This document shows, one piece after another, positions 50,010-59,039 of a stretch of DNA of 64,000 nt. Each line of letters opens with the position of its first letter. Positions within the stretch are counted from its first letter, which is position 1. The stretch spans positions 2,852,001-2,916,000 of the forward strand of contig NZ_CP042453.1 in NCBI RefSeq assembly GCF_007993735.1, written 5' to 3'. The notes below the pieces were generated by a model. The model was not told where the DNA came from. It saw only the letters and a list, made by a program, of their open reading frames with translations, and made no database searches. The stretch comes from Arenimonas daejeonensis. Its GTDB lineage: Bacteria > Pseudomonadota > Gammaproteobacteria > Xanthomonadales > Xanthomonadaceae. A program made the position numbers and the translations under genes.

Positions 50010-50687
50010 ATGTTCAATCCCGAACGCCTGCTCGGCCAGTTGATGGGCGATGCCCTCTCCGGCCAGCTCGGCGGCAAGAAGCGCAAGCGCTCGGCGTCGT
50101 ATTCGTCCTCCTCGGGCCTGGGCGGCCTGATGGGCGGGATGTCCGGCGGCACCAAGGCCAAGCTGGGCCTGGGCCTGCTGGGCATCGCGGTCGCGGCCTA
50201 CCAGCACTACCAGCAACAGCCCGGGGGCGGGTCGGCACCGAACCCCTTGGCCGGCACGGGCGCCGCCATGCCGCCGCCTCCGCCGGGCGCCACGGCGAGC
50301 CCACCGCCGCCTCCGCCGCCGGCCGCCTCCACGCCGGCGCGCACCGAACAGGCCATGCACCTGCTGCGCGCCATGATCACCGCCGCGCACGCCGACGGCC
50401 TGATCGACGCCGGAGAGCGTGAATCGATCCTCGGCCGCGCCCGCGAGGCCGGCCTGGACGCCGACAGCCTGCAGGCGCTCGACGCCGAGATCCGCGCGCC
50501 GTTCACGGTCGAACAACTGGTCGCGCGCACGCCCGACAACCTGCGCGCCGAGGTCTACGCCGCCGCACTCATCGCCATCACCACCGACACCGAGGCCGAA
50601 CGTGCATTCCTGGACCGGCTTGCCGGCCAGTTGTCGCTCGACGAGGCGGCGCGCCGCGACATCCACGGCCAGCTCGGTCTGGACTGA
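50010..50687 (+). CDS. DUF533 / TerB-like domain protein (YebE-like)
   Basis: About 225 aa. I prefer ATG 50010 (FNPERLLGQLMGDAL), which has TGGAG 6 bases upstream; an ATG at 49998 adds four residues. The N-terminus is basic (GGKKRKRS), followed by a Gly-rich stretch, one short hydrophobic helix (LGLGLLGIAVAAYQHY), a Pro-rich linker, and a C-terminal TerB-like helical domain (MITAAHADGLIDAGERE, about 125-225) typical of YebE-type inner-membrane proteins. The function is unknown. Confidence 0.87.
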   Translation: MFNPERLLGQLMGDALSGQLGGKKRKRSASYSSSSGLGGLMGGMSGGTKAKLGLGLLGIAVAAYQHYQQQPGGGSAPNPLAGTGAAMPPPPPGATASPPPPPPPAASTPARTEQAMHLLRAMITAAHADGLIDAGERESILGRAREAGLDADSLQALDAEIRAPFTVEQLVARTPDNLRAEVYAAALIAITTDTEAERAFLDRLAGQLSLDEAARRDIHGQLGLD

Positions 50688-50693
50688 ACGTTT

Positions 50694-50748
50694 CGGGACT
50701 GAAGTCCCTCCCACAGTAATCCCTTCTGTGGGAGGGACTTCAGTCCCG
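50694..50748. repeat. Palindromic repeat with 23-bp perfect arms
   Basis: Arms 50694-50716 and 50726-50748 pair without mismatch around TAATCCCTT. The arm core (GTGGGAGGGACTTCAGTCCC on the right side) is, from general knowledge, a common intergenic repeat in Xanthomonadaceae and pseudomonads. It lies 7 bases after the DUF533 stop and 30 bases before the next start, so it may separate the two transcripts. Confidence 0.75.
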
Positions 50749-50778
50749 ACCTCCCCACACCCCCGCAAGGAGTTCGCC

Positions 50779-51795
50779 ATGCACCAGTGGTTCCTCAGCT
50801 ACAACGGCCAGCAGATGGGTCCGCTCGACCACGCCGCCGCGATCGCGCAGGCGGCGAAGAATCCGGACGGCCACTGCTGGCGCCAGGGATTCGCCGAATG
50901 GATGCCGATCAGCGCCTGCACCGAGCTGCGCGCCGAATCGGCCGCGGGCGCGATGGCCGTGCCGACGCCGCCGCCGGCGGCTTCCAGCCAGCGCAGCGAC
51001 GTCATCGACTACAGGATCTACGGCGAGGACATGCAGTTCGTCGAGATCGAACTCGACCCGGGTGAAAGCGCGGTCGCCGAGGCCGGTTCGCTGATGTACA
51101 AGGAATCGGTGGTCAGCATGGACACCGTGTTCGGCGACGGCACCGCCAGTTCGGCCGGCGGCGGTTTCATGGACAAGCTGGTCGGCGCCGGCAAGCGCCT
51201 GATCACCGGCGAGAGTCTGTTCACCACGGTGTTCTCGCACGCGGGTGCCAGCGGCAAGGCCAAGGTCGCGTTCGCGGCGCCCTACCCCGGCACCATCGTG
51301 CCGATGACGCTGAGCAACTACGGCGGCACCATCATCGCGCAGAAGGACAGCTTCCTGTGCGCGGCGCGTGGCGTTCAGATCGGCATCTTCTTCCAGAAGA
51401 AGATCATGACGGCGCTGTTCGGCGGCGAAGGTTTCATCATGCAGAAGCTCACCGGCGACGGCCTGGTGTTCATCCACGCCGGCGGCACCATCATGGAACG
51501 CGAGCTCAAGCCGGGTGAACGCCTGGACGTGGACACCGGCTGCGTCGTGGCGATGACCAGCACGGTGAACTTCGACGTGCAGCCGGTCGGCGGCGTGAAG
51601 TCGATGCTGTTCGGTGGCGAAGGCGTGTTCCTGGCCACGCTGACCGGCCCCGGCAAGGTCTGGCTGCAGTCGCTGCCGTTCTCGCGCATGGCCGGCCGCA
51701 TGTACGCCGCCGCCTACCAGAAGGGCGGCAGCCAGGGCGAAGGTTCGGTACTGGGCGGCCTCGGCGGCATCCTGTCCGGCGACCGCGGGTTCTGA
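50779..51795 (+). CDS. AIM24/TIGR00266 family protein with N-terminal GYF_2 domain
   Basis: 338 aa. Residues 1-50 form a GYF_2-like domain (WFLSYNGQQMGPLDHA, CWRQGFAEWMP). From about 75 on comes a tryptophan-RNA-attenuator-like beta-rich AIM24 domain (MQFVEIELDPGESAVAEAG, GGEGFIMQKLTGDGLVFIHAGG, VDTGCVVAMT). Start ATG 50779 has AAGGAG 8 bases upstream. AIM24 proteins are widespread with unclear function; the GYF_2 fusion suggests protein-protein binding. A hairpin follows the stop. Confidence 0.9.
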   Translation: MHQWFLSYNGQQMGPLDHAAAIAQAAKNPDGHCWRQGFAEWMPISACTELRAESAAGAMAVPTPPPAASSQRSDVIDYRIYGEDMQFVEIELDPGESAVAEAGSLMYKESVVSMDTVFGDGTASSAGGGFMDKLVGAGKRLITGESLFTTVFSHAGASGKAKVAFAAPYPGTIVPMTLSNYGGTIIAQKDSFLCAARGVQIGIFFQKKIMTALFGGEGFIMQKLTGDGLVFIHAGGTIMERELKPGERLDVDTGCVVAMTSTVNFDVQPVGGVKSMLFGGEGVFLATLTGPGKVWLQSLPFSRMAGRMYAAAYQKGGSQGEGSVLGGLGGILSGDRGF

Positions 51796-51804
51796 TCCAG
51801 GCGA

Positions 51805-51845
51805 CGCCGGTCCCGCTTCCCGGAGGGAATCGGGACCGGCGCGTT
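51805..51845 (+). terminator. Hairpin terminator after the AIM24-like gene
   Basis: Perfect 11-bp stem CGCCGGTCCCG/CGGGACCGGCG (51805-51815 with 51831-51841), loop of 15 bases, followed by CGTTTC. The T tract is weak. Because it lies between convergent genes it may work both ways. Confidence 0.6.
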
Positions 51846-52367
51846 TCAGTCCGACGTCCGTCGCGCCACGGTGCGGCCGAAGACTTTCCACACGCCATCC
51901 TTGCCGAGCACTTCATCGGTGATCCGGAGTTGATTCCCGGTCAGTGCATACGTGGTGCGCCCGCGTTCCGTGTCCGCATCCCCCCAGTCCACCACCACGC
52001 GGTCCGGCGTGGCGGTGGCTGCCAGCGGCAGCACCATGCCGCGCGAGTCGTACCAATGGCCGCGGCAGGCGCCGGCGGGATCGCAGAGGTACAGTGCTTC
52101 GGCGCGGAACGGCCAGGCCTGGCTGTCTTCGCCGCGCATCAGGTTCTCGAAGCGCAGGTGGCGGCCGCGGCCACCGAGACTTTCGCGGAATTCCAGCGTC
52201 ACTTCGGCGGCCATGCCCCTGACTTCACCACTGCCGCGCCAGGTGCCCGCAAGTGCAGCCCAGGCCGTGGCCGGCGGCGCATCCGCGGCAACCGCCTGTT
52301 CCGACGGACGCGCGGCGGTCGGGCCTGACAGGCAGGCCGTCAACATGAGCAGCAGCAACGCACGCAT
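51846..52367 (-). CDS. Small lipoprotein of unknown function
   Basis: 173 aa. ATG at 52367 is preferred over GTG at 52370 because AGGAGG lies 5 bases before the ATG. A short lipoprotein signal ends in LMLTAC. The mature part begins with a Pro/Ala linker and then a beta-rich domain (WAALAGTWRGSGEVRGMAAEVTLEF cut at residue 60 or so), reminiscent of lipocalin-like DUF1579 proteins. It overlaps the stop of the VOC gene by one base, so they are coupled. No specific function can be given. Confidence 0.82.
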   Translation of the reverse strand: MRALLLLMLTACLSGPTAARPSEQAVAADAPPATAWAALAGTWRGSGEVRGMAAEVTLEFRESLGGRGRHLRFENLMRGEDSQAWPFRAEALYLCDPAGACRGHWYDSRGMVLPLAATATPDRVVVDWGDADTERGRTTYALTGNQLRITDEVLGKDGVWKVFGRTVARRTSD

Positions 52368-52743
52368 CACTTCCTCCTCGGCGCGCCGGCCGGCTGGTAC
52401 AAGCTGAGCGCATTGCGGTCGGGATCGACGAAGTCCAGCGTCAGGCCACCGTCAGGTGCTTCGCTGACCGGCACTACGATCTCGACGCCTTTCGCGGCCA
52501 GGGCCTCGGCGTAGTCATCGATGCCGCCATCGAGATTGAATACCACCACCGGGCTGTCGCCGGCGGTGGCCGGCCGGGCGATGAAGACCAGGGTCAGGTC
52601 GCCCAGCTGGCCCAGCCCGAACGGCCCGTCGTGGCCATCCACGGCCTGCACCGGCAGGCCGGGGTGTCGCGGTAGAAGGCCAGCGCGCGGTCGAGCACGC
52701 TTACGAAAAAGACGATGGCGCCGATCCTGCAATCCGTGAGCAT
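52367..52743 (-). CDS. VOC (glyoxalase/bleomycin-resistance) superfamily protein, frameshifted
   Basis: About 125 aa. One vicinal-oxygen-chelate module pair: start GAIVFFVSVLDRALAFYRDT, then after the break LVFIARPATAG and the end LDFVDPDRNALSLYQPAG. The G run 52661-52664 (C run on the coding strand) is one base short; adding it gives DTPGLPVQAVDGHDGPFG. Located directly behind the sigma-factor gene (25 bases) and coupled to the lipoprotein gene. The ligand is unknown. Confidence 0.84.
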
Positions 52744-52768
52744 GGGAGGTCCCCTCTGTGGTTCCCGC

Positions 52769-53383
52769 TTATCCGTTGCCGCCGGGTGGCGTTCTGTGAG
52801 CACCGCGGATCACGATCAGGTGGCCGTCGGCGTCATGGGTGCCCAGGCCGGCACGGCCCGCCAGCGCGGCCTTCAGCGCCCGCCGCACCAGGCCGAACTG
52901 CAGCTCCACCGCGCGCGCCGGATCGCGCAGGTAGGCAAGGGCCTGGGCTTCGGCGCGCTGCGCCGGCGGCAGCTCGCCCAGGGCCTTGCGGATGCGGGTC
53001 AGACGCTGGCGGAAGGCAGTGTCGGGTATGCCCAGGATCCAGCGGATCTCGTCGGCATCCAGGCCGTGCAGGGCGAGCACCGCGACGCGACGCGCGGCCG
53101 GCGGCAGCTGGCGCAGCAGCGGGTTCGGGACGATGGGACGCGGTTCGGCGAGCCCAGCAGCGTCGGCTTCGGCCACCGCCGCTTCGCGCCGGCGGCGGCG
53201 CACCGCCGTGCGTGCGGTCATCGCCGCCTGGTGGCGCAATACGCCGTCCAGCCAGGCCGGATCCTCGCGTCCGGCCTCCAGCGCGGCCAGCAGCGTGTCC
53301 TGCACCAGGTCGTCGGCGTCTTCGGGCCGGCGCGACAGGCGCCGCGCGCGGGCGCGCAGTTTCCGGTAGCTGGCCAGGTCCAT
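52769..53383 (-). CDS. ECF-type RNA polymerase sigma factor
   Basis: 204 aa. Region 2 is at about 10-60 (RPEDADDLVQDTLLAALEAG) and region 4 at about 105-160 (LPPAARRVAVLALHGLDADE, then FRQRLTRIRKALGEL). Start ATG 53383 (DLASYRKLRARARRLS). The C-terminal 40 residues continue beyond region 4. No anti-sigma gene is adjacent; the next genes are VOC and lipoprotein genes, which may be its targets. A region-4 helix diverged from typical recognition helices makes assignment to a specific ECF group impossible here. Confidence 0.85.
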   Translation of the reverse strand: MDLASYRKLRARARRLSRRPEDADDLVQDTLLAALEAGREDPAWLDGVLRHQAAMTARTAVRRRRREAAVAEADAAGLAEPRPIVPNPLLRQLPPAARRVAVLALHGLDADEIRWILGIPDTAFRQRLTRIRKALGELPPAQRAEAQALAYLRDPARAVELQFGLVRRALKAALAGRAGLGTHDADGHLIVIRGAHRTPPGGNG

Positions 53384-53417
53384 CGGGCGATTCTGCCCGA
53401 TCCGGCCCGGACGGCGC

Positions 53418-54406
53418 CTAGTCCTCGCGGAACACCGCGGTGCCACGGCTGCCGTCGGGCTTGATCCAGCCGCGGTACATGCCGCTGGTATTGAAGGGCA
53501 TGGCGATGTTGCCCTCGCGGTCGAGCGCGATCGCGCCGCCGTCGCCACCCAGGCGCGGGATCTCGCCGTTGATGACTTCCTCGGCCGCGGCGGCCAGCGT
53601 GTCGCCGCGCAAGGCCACGCGCGCGCAGATCGAGGACGCGGCGGCGGTGCGGAGGTAGAACTCGCCCCAGCCGGTGCCGGATACGCCGCAGCGGTCATCG
53701 GCCCAGGTTCCCGCGCCGATGACCGGCGCGTCGCCGATGCGGCTCCAGCGCTTGTTGGTCATTCCGCCGGTGGAGGTGGCGGCGGCGATGCGGCCCTGTG
53801 CATCCAGCGCCACCGCGCCGACGGTCCCGAAATAGGTGCCGGGCGCCTGGGCCTGGCCGGCGCGTTCGCGTTTTTGCGCCTCCTCCAGCTGCTGGCGGCG
53901 GCGATCGGTGTCGAACCAACGGTTGAAAACGCGAACGATCTCCGGCCGAGTATCGGCAAACGCCTCAGCGCCCAACCCGGCCAACATGACGTGAGGCGAA
54001 TGCTCCATCACCGCCCGCGCCAACCGGATGGGATTGCGCACGGTGGTCACACCGGCGACCGCACCCGCACGCCGCGTATGGCCTTCCATGATCGCCGCAT
54101 CCAGCTCGTGCCCGCCCTCGGCGTTGAACACGGCGCCCTTTCCTGCGTTGAACCAAGGAGACTCCTCGAGGCTGACCACCGCCGCACTCACCGCATCGAT
54201 CGCGCTGCCCCCCGCTTTCAAGACATCATTCCCGGCATCCAACGCCGCATCCAGCGCCTTCCGCACCTCCCGCTCATCCTTCGGACTGAGCGCCTTGCGC
54301 TCGATCACCCCGCGCCGGCATGGATGACCAGGGCGGTGCGGGGCGCTTCGGCATGGACGTTCATGGCGGTCAATCCCAGGATCGAGGCGAGGACGATACG
54401 GATCAT
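53418..54406 (-). CDS. Isoaspartyl peptidase/L-asparaginase (Ntn-hydrolase), frameshifted
   Basis: About 329 aa with a signal peptide (IRIVLASILGLTAMNVHAEA), so periplasmic. Cleaves isoaspartyl dipeptides and asparagine after self-cleavage. The nucleophile Thr is the first residue of TVGAVALDAQGRIAAATSTGG (about residue 195); GGSAIDAVSAAVVSLEESPWFNAGKG lies upstream, cut here for length. The C run at 54308-54311 is one base short: adding it joins VIHAGAG to VIERKALSPKDE. Start ATG 54406. Not clearly linked to its neighbours. Confidence 0.91.
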
Positions 54407-54508
54407 GCGGGCTCCAGCGTGTCTGTGTTTGCTGAGCTTACCCCCCACTGCGCCCAGCAGCAGCGACATTGTCGTCCTCGGCGCGGCCGGGTGAAACCCG
54501 GCCAGGGT

Positions 54509-55816
54509 TCAGCCCGGCGTCACCTGCTGCGGGAACCGGATGCTGGCCGTGGTGCCACGGCCGGGCTCGCTTTCCAGGCGCACCGGCCAGCCGTAGCGAT
54601 GCGACAGGCGCTGCACGATGGACAGGCCGATGCCCTGCCCGTCCTTCTTGCGGTCGCCGGCGCGGTAGAAGGGCTCGAACACGCGCGTGAGTTCATCCGA
54701 ACTCATGCCCACGCCGGTATCGGCGACGGTGATCGCGCCGTGGCGCACCGTCACGGTGATGCTGCCTTCGTCGGTGTAGTGGCAGGCATTGCGCAGCAGG
54801 TTGCCCAACAGCACCGACAGCACCCGGGCGGGCGCATGCAGGCTGAAGTCCGATTCCAGCACCAGGCGAATGCGGACGGGCTTTCCGGCCAGTTGCAGCC
54901 GCGCCTTCTCGACTTCCTCGGCCACCACCTCGCTGACGGCGAAGTCGTCGTCGGGCAAGCCGGTGTCGCCCTCGCGCGCCAGGATCAGAAAAGCCTCGAT
55001 CAATGCCTCCATGTCGCGGCCGGCACCACGGATGCGGGTCAGCGCGCGGCGCGACATCGGCGACAGGCCCTCGTCGCCGTCCATCATGTCGCCGGCGATG
55101 CGGATCACGGTGAGCGGCGTGCGCAGCTCGTGCGAAGCGTCGCGGGTGAAGTCGCGCTCGCGCTCGACGAAACTCTCGATGCGGCTGGCGAAGTCGTGCA
55201 ACGAGGACGCCAGCACCAGCGTCTCGCCCTCGACGTCCACCGGCAGGTTCTCCGGCCTGAGCGCACTGGCTTCTGGTTTTTTCGGGTCCCAGCGCTGCAC
55301 CTGGCCGGCCAGCCAGATCACCGGCGACACCGCGCGCTTCGACGCACGATAAGTGGACCAGGCGATGATGTAGATCACCACCAGCACGATCGCCAGTGGC
55401 GCCATGCCGAACCAGAACGCCAGGCTGTCCACCTGCTCCTGCTTGAACAGCAGGTACAGCAGGTGGCCGTTGCCGTCGCGTTCGACCAGCACCAGCGACC
55501 CACCCTGCGAACGCGGCAGGCTGTGGAAACCGACCGGCAACGTCCTCAACGGCTCGGGCAGCATCGCCTTGCTGCCGCCGGCGGGCACCAGGAAGCCGGT
55601 CATGTTGTAGGTGTCGGGCACCTGTGCGCCGGCATCGACCTTCAGTCGCTGCCAGTAATGCCCGGCTTCTTCCTGCAGCGCTTGCTGGATCAGCACGTGC
55701 TTGAGCACCGCCGACGCGCCGTACACGCCCAGTACCGCCGCGAACGAGATCGCCGCCGCCTGCAGGATGAAGGCGACCCATATCTTGCGGCGCAGGCCGG
55801 TGCGCTGGTTCGGCAT
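54509..55816 (-). CDS. Two-component sensor histidine kinase (HisKA type)
   Basis: 435 aa. TM1 about 14-36, periplasmic sensor about 37-145, TM2 about 147-168. HisKA His in FTRDASHELRTPLTVIR (about 235); HATPase N-box LLRNACHYT, G1 VADTGVGMSSDEL, and G2 GQGIGLSIVQRLSHRYG. The start ATG at 55816 follows the regulator stop by 2 bases. Signal unknown; PhoQ/RstB-like layout. Confidence 0.93.
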   Translation of the reverse strand: MPNQRTGLRRKIWVAFILQAAAISFAAVLGVYGASAVLKHVLIQQALQEEAGHYWQRLKVDAGAQVPDTYNMTGFLVPAGGSKAMLPEPLRTLPVGFHSLPRSQGGSLVLVERDGNGHLLYLLFKQEQVDSLAFWFGMAPLAIVLVVIYIIAWSTYRASKRAVSPVIWLAGQVQRWDPKKPEASALRPENLPVDVEGETLVLASSLHDFASRIESFVERERDFTRDASHELRTPLTVIRIAGDMMDGDEGLSPMSRRALTRIRGAGRDMEALIEAFLILAREGDTGLPDDDFAVSEVVAEEVEKARLQLAGKPVRIRLVLESDFSLHAPARVLSVLLGNLLRNACHYTDEGSITVTVRHGAITVADTGVGMSSDELTRVFEPFYRAGDRKKDGQGIGLSIVQRLSHRYGWPVRLESEPGRGTTASIRFPQQVTPG

Positions 55817-55818
55817 GC

Positions 55819-56527
55819 TCAGGCCGGCGGCGCGTCGAGGTCGGCGATGCGGTAGCCGGCGGTCTGCACCGTGTGCAGCAGGGGTCGGTCGAAGGGTCGG
55901 TCGATGGCCTTGCGCAGGTTGTACAGATGGCTGCGCAGGGTGTCGGAGTCGGGCAGGCCGTCGCCCCATATCTCCCGTTCGATGTCGCGGCGGGTGACCA
56001 CGCGCGGCGATTCGCGCATCAGGATGGTCAACAGGCGCAGGCCGATGGGCGACAGCGCGATCTCCTGGCCGGCGCGGGTGACGCGCAGGCTGGCGGTGTC
56101 GAGCACGAGGTCGGCCACCTTCAGCACCTCGGCGCTGACCTGGCGGCGGTCGCGGCGGATCAGGGCACGCACGCGGGCCTCGAGCTCCTGGATGGCGAAG
56201 GGTTTGACCAGATAGTCGTCGGCGCCGGCTTCCAGGCCGTTGACCTTGTCGCTGAGGGTGTCGCGCGCGGTCAACATCAGCACCGGGGTGGACTTCTTGG
56301 CCTCGTTGCGCAGCTTGCGGCAGACCTCCAAGCCGTCCAGGCGCGGCAGCATGAGGTCCAGCACGATCACGTCATAGCTGTTGTCGGCGGCCAGGCGGAA
56401 GCCGTCCATGCCGTCGCCGGCATAGTCCACGCCGAAGCCCTTGGACCAGGTATTCGCCGACCATCTCGGACAGGTTGCGGTTGTCTTCCACCACCAGGAT
56501 CAATCCGGCCGGGTCATCGCGTCGCAT
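55819..56527 (-). CDS. OmpR/PhoB-family response regulator, frameshifted
   Basis: About 236 aa. ATG 56527 opens RRDDPAGLILVVEDNRNLS, the receiver start with its acidic pair. An apparent extra base at 56446-56447 breaks the frame after EYL; it resumes as SKGFGVDYAGDGMDGF. Phospho-Asp in VIVLDLMLPRLDG, signalling Lys in DDYLVKPFAIQE, then a winged-helix DNA-binding domain (LSPIGLRLLTILMRESPRVV, SHLYNLRKAIDRPF). Regulator first, kinase second, in one operon. The 191 bases upstream show no clear site. Confidence 0.92.
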
Positions 56528-56718
56528 GGGGGTCTCCTCGCTGGCCTGAAGGGGGCGCCTTCATCTTTGTGAAGAGTAAACCCGCGACCAGGTGAGACGG
56601 GCGTGAAGCCGGTGTGCCCGCCGTGTCGAGGGCCTGCGGCGGGGTACTGCCCGGCCGCTGCGCCGCGCTTTAGCATTCGCCATCCCCGGCGCCGCCGGGG
56701 CCCACCAGGACCCCACCC

Positions 56719-57063
56719 ATGCCGAGCTTCGGCGCCTACCTCACCCCGATCCTGCTGCTGCTCGCCTCGAACGTGTTCATGACCTTCGCCTGGTACGGGC
56801 ACCTGAAATACAAGGCCAGCCCGATCTGGATCGTCATCTTCGCCAGCTGGGGCATCGCCTTCTTCGAATACTGCCTGCAGGTGCCGGCCAACCGCATGGG
56901 TCACGCGGTCTATTCGGCGCCGCAGCTCAAGGGCATCCAAATCCTGACCCTGCTGGTCTTCGCCGGCTTCTCGATCTGGTACCTGGGCGAGCAGATCAAG
57001 TGGAACCACATCGCCGGCTTCGCACTGATCGTGGTCGCGGCGTTCCTGATCTTCCTGGAGTGA
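56719..57063 (+). CDS. DUF486 (DMT-like) membrane protein
   Basis: 114 aa, four membrane segments. DUF486 family marks are FMTFAWYGHLKYK, SWGIAFFEYCLQVPANRMG and GEQIKWNHIAGFALIV. Related to small drug/metabolite transporters; the substrate is not known. AGGA lies 11 bases before the ATG. Convergent with the Mpo1-like gene, 9 bases apart. Confidence 0.93.
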   Translation: MPSFGAYLTPILLLLASNVFMTFAWYGHLKYKASPIWIVIFASWGIAFFEYCLQVPANRMGHAVYSAPQLKGIQILTLLVFAGFSIWYLGEQIKWNHIAGFALIVVAAFLIFLE

Positions 57064-57072
57064 GTGCCCGGA

Positions 57073-57376
57073 TCAGAAGCTGATCTTGCCGGTCAGCATG
57101 TCCTTGAACATCACCCAGTCGCCCGCGAACGAATAGAAGGGGTGTTTGAAGGTGGCCGGCTTGTTGTGCTCGAAGAAGAAGTGCCCGACCCAGGCGAAGG
57201 CGTAGCCGCTGACCAGGGCGCCCAGCAGCCACCACGGGTTGAGCGTCACCAGGGCCGCGGCGAAAAACCCAGCGCCATGCAGCTGCCGACGAAATGCAGG
57301 CGGCGGCAGGTGCGGTTGCTGTGCTCGCCCAGGTAGAAGGGATAGAACTCGCTGAAGCTCGCGAAAGCCTGGCTCA
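57073..57376 (-). CDS. Mpo1-like (DUF962) membrane protein, frameshifted
   Basis: About 101 aa. Start AFASFSEFYPFYLGEHSNRT and RRLHFVGSCMAL, then after the break FFAAALVTLNPWWLLG and GHFFFEHNKPATFKHP. His-rich motifs fit the Mpo1/YGL010w family of Fe-dependent 2-hydroxy-fatty-acid dioxygenases. The C run 57268-57270 (plus strand) is one base short; adding it joins MALG to FFAAAL. Short bacterial homologues are common, but the substrate is unproven. Confidence 0.88.
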
Positions 57377-57433
57377 TGGGGCAACTCCGGGACGCCTGCG
57401 CCGATTGTTCGCCAAGCCCGGGACCGGGGCAAG

Positions 57434-58246
57434 TCAGCCGGCCTTTTCCTCGGCCTTGGCGCGGTTCCAGTAGGCGTCCTGGGCGTCCAGGCCCAGCGAG
57501 GACAGCGTGATGCCGTCGGCGGCGGCCAGCTGTTCCATGCGCCGGAAGCGACGTTCGAACTTGTGGTTGGCGCGACGCAGCGCCGCACCGAAATCCACCT
57601 TGCCATGCCGGGTGAGGTTGGCCACCACGAACAGCACGTCGCCCAGTTCGTCCTCCAGCCGGTCGCGCGCGGTTTGATCGCCCGCGGCCAGGGCGTCGAA
57701 CTCGACCCGCACCTCCTCGATCTCCTCGTGCAGCTTGGCGATCACCGGCGCCGGCCCGGGCCAGTCGAAGCCGACCGTCGCCGCGCGCTTCTGCAGCTTC
57801 ACCGCGCGCTGCCATTCCGGCAGGCCGCGGGCGATGCCGGCCAGTACGCTGGTGTCGGAATCACCGCGTGCCGCACGCTCCTGCCGCTTGAGGTCTTCCC
57901 AGTTCGCCAGCTGCGCCTCGGCGTCAGCCTGGGCGGCGGCGTCGCCGAACACGTGCGGATGCCGGCGGACCATCTTGTCGTTGATCGCCGCGGCGACGTC
58001 CTTGAAGGCGAAATGCCCGGCCTCTTCCGCCATACGGGCATGGAACACCACCTGCAGCAGCAGGTCGCCGAGTTCGTCGCGCAGTTCGGGCATGTCGCCG
58101 CGCTGGATCGCGTCGGCCACTTCGTAGGCTTCCTCGATCGTGTAGGGCGCGATGGTGGCGAAGTCCTGCTTCACGTCCCAGGGGCAGCCGCGTTCGGGAT
58201 CGCGCAGGCGCGCCATGATCGCGATCAGGTCGTCGATCTCAGCCAT
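57434..58246 (-). CDS. mazG: Nucleoside triphosphate pyrophosphohydrolase MazG
   Basis: 270 aa, two tandem MazG domains. Hydrolyses NTPs to NMP and pyrophosphate, limiting abnormal nucleotides and ppGpp. First domain with PWDVKQDFATIAPYTIEEAYE and ELRDELGDLLLQVVFHA (EExxE-ExxD metal motif); second with LEDELGDVLFVVANLTR. Start ATG 58246 lies within the cysQ end (8-base overlap). Last gene of the nudE-cysQ-mazG operon. Confidence 0.96.
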   Translation of the reverse strand: MAEIDDLIAIMARLRDPERGCPWDVKQDFATIAPYTIEEAYEVADAIQRGDMPELRDELGDLLLQVVFHARMAEEAGHFAFKDVAAAINDKMVRRHPHVFGDAAAQADAEAQLANWEDLKRQERAARGDSDTSVLAGIARGLPEWQRAVKLQKRAATVGFDWPGPAPVIAKLHEEIEEVRVEFDALAAGDQTARDRLEDELGDVLFVVANLTRHGKVDFGAALRRANHKFERRFRRMEQLAAADGITLSSLGLDAQDAYWNRAKAEEKAG

Positions 58247-59039
58247 GCGGCGGGCCGTCCAGCCAGTCGCGCCAGGGCAGCGTGGTGTCGCCCAGGGCGA
58301 TGAAGTCGGGGTTGAGGATGTTTTCCTTGCGGTTGTAGTCCAGCGGCGTGCCGTCCAGGCGCAGCACGGCGCCGCCGGCGGCCTCGAGCACGCACTGCGC
58401 GGCCGCGGTATCCCACTCGCTGGTCGGTCCGAAACGCGGATAGACGTCGATGCGGCCCTCGGCGATGCGGCAGAACTTCAGCGACGAACCCAGGCCGTGG
58501 CGTTCGCATTCGCCCATGCGCTGCAGCGCCGCAGCGGTGCGTTCGTCCAGGTGCGAGCGGCTGGCGGCCACGCGCAGCGGCGCGGTCGCCGGCTGGCGGG
58601 TGACGATGGCGATGTCCCGGCCGGCTTCGCGCAGGAAGGCGCCCACACCCTGTTCGGCATGCAGCAGGTAGTCGAACACCGGCGCGTACACCACGCCCAG
58701 CACCGGCCGGCCGTCTTCCACAAGGGCGATGTTGACGGTGAACTCGCCGTTCTTCTTCACGAACTCGCGGGTGCCGTCCAGTGGGTCCACCAGCCAGTGC
58801 CGGGGCCAGGTGCGGCGCACGTCCCAGGGGATGTCGGCATCTTCTTCGCTCAGTACCGGGATGTCCGGCGCCAGCGCACGCAGGCCATCGACGATGATGC
58901 GGTGCGAGGCCAGGTCGGCCTGGGTCAACGGCGACTTGTCATCCTTGTGCTCGACCGAAAAATCCTGGGCATACACCTCCAGGATGGCGGCGCCGGCGGC
59001 GCGTGCGAGTTCGATGCAGGTTTCGCGGTACGGGCTCAA
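58239..59039 (-). CDS. cysQ: 3'(2'),5'-bisphosphate nucleotidase CysQ
   Basis: 266 aa. Removes the 3'-phosphate from PAP/PAPS made in sulfate assimilation. IMPase-fold metal motifs are SPLTQADLASH, SEEDADIPWDVR, DPLDGTREFVKKNGEFTV and WDTAAAQCVLEAAGG. It starts at TTG (59039), overlapping the nudE stop; no ATG fits the family N-terminus, which is unusual but the overlap supports it. The three overlapping genes all degrade nucleotide by-products. Confidence 0.93.
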   Translation of the reverse strand: MSPYRETCIELARAAGAAILEVYAQDFSVEHKDDKSPLTQADLASHRIIVDGLRALAPDIPVLSEEDADIPWDVRRTWPRHWLVDPLDGTREFVKKNGEFTVNIALVEDGRPVLGVVYAPVFDYLLHAEQGVGAFLREAGRDIAIVTRQPATAPLRVAASRSHLDERTAAALQRMGECERHGLGSSLKFCRIAEGRIDVYPRFGPTSEWDTAAAQCVLEAAGGAVLRLDGTPLDYNRKENILNPDFIALGDTTLPWRDWLDGPPHG

